A stretch of DNA of 62,000 bases, taken from contig RPFO01000082.1 of assembly GCA_009746045.1 (NCBI GenBank), forward strand, positions 139,093-201,092. The letters are read 5' to 3'. The notes under the pieces were generated by a model that was not told where the DNA came from, searched no databases, and worked only from the letters and a program-made list of their open reading frames with translations. This DNA comes from Mesostigma viride. Its lineage: Eukaryota; Streptophyta; Mesostigmatophyceae; Mesostigmatales; Mesostigmataceae. Below, one piece after another: positions 59,229 through 62,000 of this stretch (position 1 is its first letter; the number at the start of each line of letters is the position of its first letter). A program made the translations under genes and the position numbers.

Positions 59229-60356
59229 TTTATCCTGTTGCCTGGAATGTCCAGTTGCCAGGATGGCATCACCGTTTCAAATATACTTCTTCCATATAAT
59301 TCGTCGTAAACTTCGCCATTGCGCTAGCAGCCGGCATGGCTGCGTCACCGAATTGCATCCGTCTTGCTATACTACATTTTAACTCTTAGACCACCCCTAC
59401 TCTTCCACCGTTCCATCCTCGCTGACAGGAAGCAATAGCTACGTTGGCCTAATCGGCAATACTCCAAAGCCCGCCATAAACCGCAGCCATAAACCGTGCT
59501 TTTCAGCCTTTCATCTTCGGAATGCCCAAAGCTCCCGTGACAATGGGGCTGCTCCTCCCGTCTCGCTGGGCCGACCTGCTATAAAAACATGGCATTCAAC
59601 CAGGCTTCAACCTAGCTGATCTCGGAGCAATTTTGTCCCCGCGGACAAAGAGAGGTGTCCATACGATGCCGGGGAGTTGTGGACTTGTGGTAGTTTCGTG
59701 ATTTGCGTTAGATGCCTGTGATGTCGGATTCGGGATCTCTTGCTAAATAGAGACGAGTATCTTGAGTAGGGATAGTAGGGAGACAAGTTATCTGGCGGAG
59801 TACACTTCGAAGAATTTTCTGGCGGAGCAAATTCAACCCTGCTCGTTCAGATTTCCCGCCAGTGCAACGAGTCAAACCAGGGTCAAAATTATCAAAGTCT
59901 GACAATTGGACGGGTGGTTGTCATCTGATGAAAATAATATTTAAAGGGACCAAGAGAAAGTGGTTATGATACCACCGGAAATGGCTTCCGCACTTCTGAG
60001 TTGTGACTTGTGACCACTGACCCTGAAACGTGCCAACTGCCAGCATGGCTCTCGGCACGATTACAGTAGGACTTACTGCGGAGGCCTGGGAGGTACATAA
60101 TGGGCTGTACAAAGGCGGGGTAGTAAACTGGGGCTTGCGTTGGGAGGCGAGTTGGCACATGAGGTATGGCGGATAGTGCAGTTATTTAGTGCAGTTAATC
60201 GTCGGAAGGCCTGTTTGCTTCAAACGTTCTGCAGTCATCAGCGTATCGCCACCATCTCTCGACGGTGTTCGCCTGTCGCCAGAAATGCCATTTTAGAGTA
60301 GAATTCCTGGGGAGCGGAGAGGCTCTTCCCTAGCGCACAGCGTTGGGAAAACCAAA
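59229..60356. promoter_or_regulatory. divergent intergenic region, kinase (-) and bS16 (+)
   Basis: About 1.1 kb between two start codons facing away from each other. No RNA gene, repeat or convincing core promoter element is seen. ORFs here are short and without domains. Confidence 0.4.
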
Positions 60357-61471
60357 ATGGTGGTCCGGTTGCGCCTTGCGCGGTTTGGCAGAAGGTACTT
60401 CCCCTTTTATCGTATATTTGCTGCCGATGCCAGGGCTCCCCGAGATGGAAAGCATTTGGAGGTTTTGGGGCATTACAATCCCATACCAGGTAAATTGCAT
60501 GTGCGTGTGCAATGCGGTTGCTGCAAGTTGCATCGTCGCGGGGTTATGCCACTTGCCCAGTTGATCCCTTTTTTTTCTGCGGACGCGACGGTTAGCCGTT
60601 CATATGATATCCTTTATCTTCCTTGCTCACATGTACTCTATGCACCCCGCGATTTCTTGTTGCGAACTTCGTCGCTGCAGAACCTGACGGGAAAAAGCAC
60701 ATGGCGCTCCACCACGACCGAGTGAAGTGCGTGCTCCTTGAATGCCGATGTCATGCCCCGACTTAGTTATGAGCCATGTATTTTCTTTTCCGCCGGCAGT
60801 TGGGTTTAAGCTATGGGCATCGGCGGTACCTCAAGAGATGTTCGCTGCGACAATCTAGATTGGCATAGCGTGGTTGCTGGTTTGCATATCGCAGATGCAT
60901 CGTGAGCGACCCCTTTTCGCGTGGAAGGAAGCATTGTCGAAACCAGGCCATTTGGGGCATGTCATGGGTCATGTTTTGCTTCCAGCCACCTGGTTAACTT
61001 CGTCAGTCGTCACACATGCCATGCACAGATGTCGATCAAGATGCCGTCATTGGCACCCTGGCCCCACCACCCTCATGCGCCCATCCCGCCCCGCAGCTTC
61101 TGTTTTGTTCTTTTCATCCTCCTGTCTTACCCATTGCCGCCTCCCCTCCATTACAGTTGCCAGTCCAATGCAGCACATCCCCCTGTAGTGGAGGAGGTAC
61201 TGGCACTTTGTGGGTGGAGGCAGCCATAAACCCCTTTTGTTCTCGTCCTGCTGCACAACAACATGTTCTACTCTGCATGTGCAGGTACTGGCTCTCGGTG
61301 GGTGCCCAGCCGACTGACACGGTGGCCTATCTGCTGAGCAGGGCCGGGCTGTACCCAACGCCCCCACTGCCGCAGTGGCCCAACAAAGGCAAGCCGAAAG
61401 CCGAGAAGGTGGCTGCTGCCAAGGCGGCGGCTGCAAAGACCCCTGCCGCCAAGACGGCTGCGAAGAAGTAA
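60357..61471 (+). CDS. RPS16: organellar ribosomal protein bS16, 3 exons, 121 aa
   Basis: Exons: 60357-60489, 60681-60726 and 61285-61471 (366 nt), with GT-AG introns in phases 1 and 2. The start [19 protein letters not shown] is the S16 N-terminus and continues [20 protein letters not shown]. The tiny 46-nt exon 2 supplies [14 protein letters not shown], and exon 3 gives [17 protein letters not shown]. This matches plant nuclear-encoded S16 of mitochondria and plastids. S16 binds 16S rRNA and helps assemble the small subunit. No N-terminal extension is present; plant S16 proteins are known to be imported without a typical cleaved presequence. Unusual is a Lys/Ala-rich C-terminal tail of about 30 residues ([19 protein letters not shown]). 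Which organelle is served is not determined. Confidence 0.95.
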
Positions 61472-62000
61472 TCAATGAACGGCGGTCTGCCCCGTTCCCC
61501 TGAGCATCTGGCCTGGGTTACACAAGTGATATATCCACCAGAGAGGGTGGCCGGCGTCCACCATCTCTGCAACGATGTGCCTGGGCTGGTCCCCTTCTGC
61601 ATCATCGTACAGCTGTCACTTCTTGATCAGAGAATACGCGTCCAGTGAATCGCTGCTTGATTCCATTAAACAGGCCGTTGAAGCGGTCATGTGATATGAG
61701 GTACCTGACCTCTAGCGTGTGACTCTGCGATGGAGTCAGGGGTTTAACTCCCAAAAGGCGCATCTCCTATGAAGCTGGCCATGCAAAATATGGTTGTGCG
61801 GATGCTGTGTGCCCCCCTGCTAACTCTGCACGGATCCTGTTTGCTCGCAGGCATCATGGCCGCTTGGCACCGTGAACCTGGGGGGAAAGCGGCCATGTAT
61901 GCACGCAGATGCAGTGTGGAAGCTTTCTGCTGCTCGCTCTGTGGCAATAATTTTTTTTGGTGCCACAATCGTGACAGTCAGGCGTTTGGAACTTTTACTA
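61472..62000. other. bS16 3' flank, no gene recognised
   Basis: About 530 bases without a supported gene, RNA or repeat. Confidence 0.5.

Overview
This window reads as nuclear DNA of a eukaryote of the green lineage that builds cilia. Five intron-containing genes with GT-AG introns can be reconstructed, and every exon join keeps the reading frame. The small organellar ribosomal protein bS16 resembles plant nuclear-encoded S16, and a 72-residue BBSome subunit (BBIP1/BBS18) implies cilia. The lineage call is inferred from protein resemblance only.

Layout. 1-3057: a weak ORF, a hexamer microsatellite and dispersed repeats. 3074-9625: a frameshifted, otherwise full-length L1-like LINE with a 16-bp target-site duplication (TSD). 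9820-13168 (+): a secreted sialidase-like protein, 6 exons. 13190-14230: reversed retroelement fragments. 14421-19466 (-): an SLC35F-type drug/metabolite transporter, 5 exons. 20473-20981 (+): BBIP1, 3 exons. 21411-25945: a nest of non-LTR retroelements. 26349-26903 (+): the first exon of a BAH-like gene, cut off by a LINE. 27826-30398: a 2.6-kb GGGA/GGAT minisatellite. 30560-32132 (-): a broken, transposase-like coiled-coil gene. 32142-45656: nested LINEs, a piggyBac-type TTAA element, a LINE tail carrying a restriction-like endonuclease, and three copies of a structured 393-nt retroposon. 47023-59228 (-): an 11-exon, 1512-residue PKG-like kinase whose introns hold large satellites. 60357-61471 (+): bS16, 3 exons.

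For the repeats I use working names. A is an ORF1-only element with a (TTAA)n tail. B is a LINE with APE, RT and a (TTAC)n tail. C is a LINE known here from ORF1 and its 3' UTR. D is a LINE known from the end of ORF2. S is the 393-nt unit. Many insertions carry clear TSDs, so their order can be read: D went into B, A into D, S into D and into C, and the piggyBac element into C.

The host genes do not form a pathway. BBIP1 and the PKG-like kinase both fit a ciliated cell with cyclic-nucleotide signalling; the sialidase-like protein and the transporter are secretory or membrane functions. The most unusual signals are: (1) element S, inserted as a dimer of two seemingly identical 393-nt units that looks copied from a concatemeric or circular RNA; (2) tandem duplications of exon ends with their splice donors at two exons of the kinase gene; (3) small insertions that create 4-bp palindromes in copies of element A; (4) LINE 3' ends made of a hairpin plus an interchangeable microsatellite tail, one of them resembling U6 snRNA.
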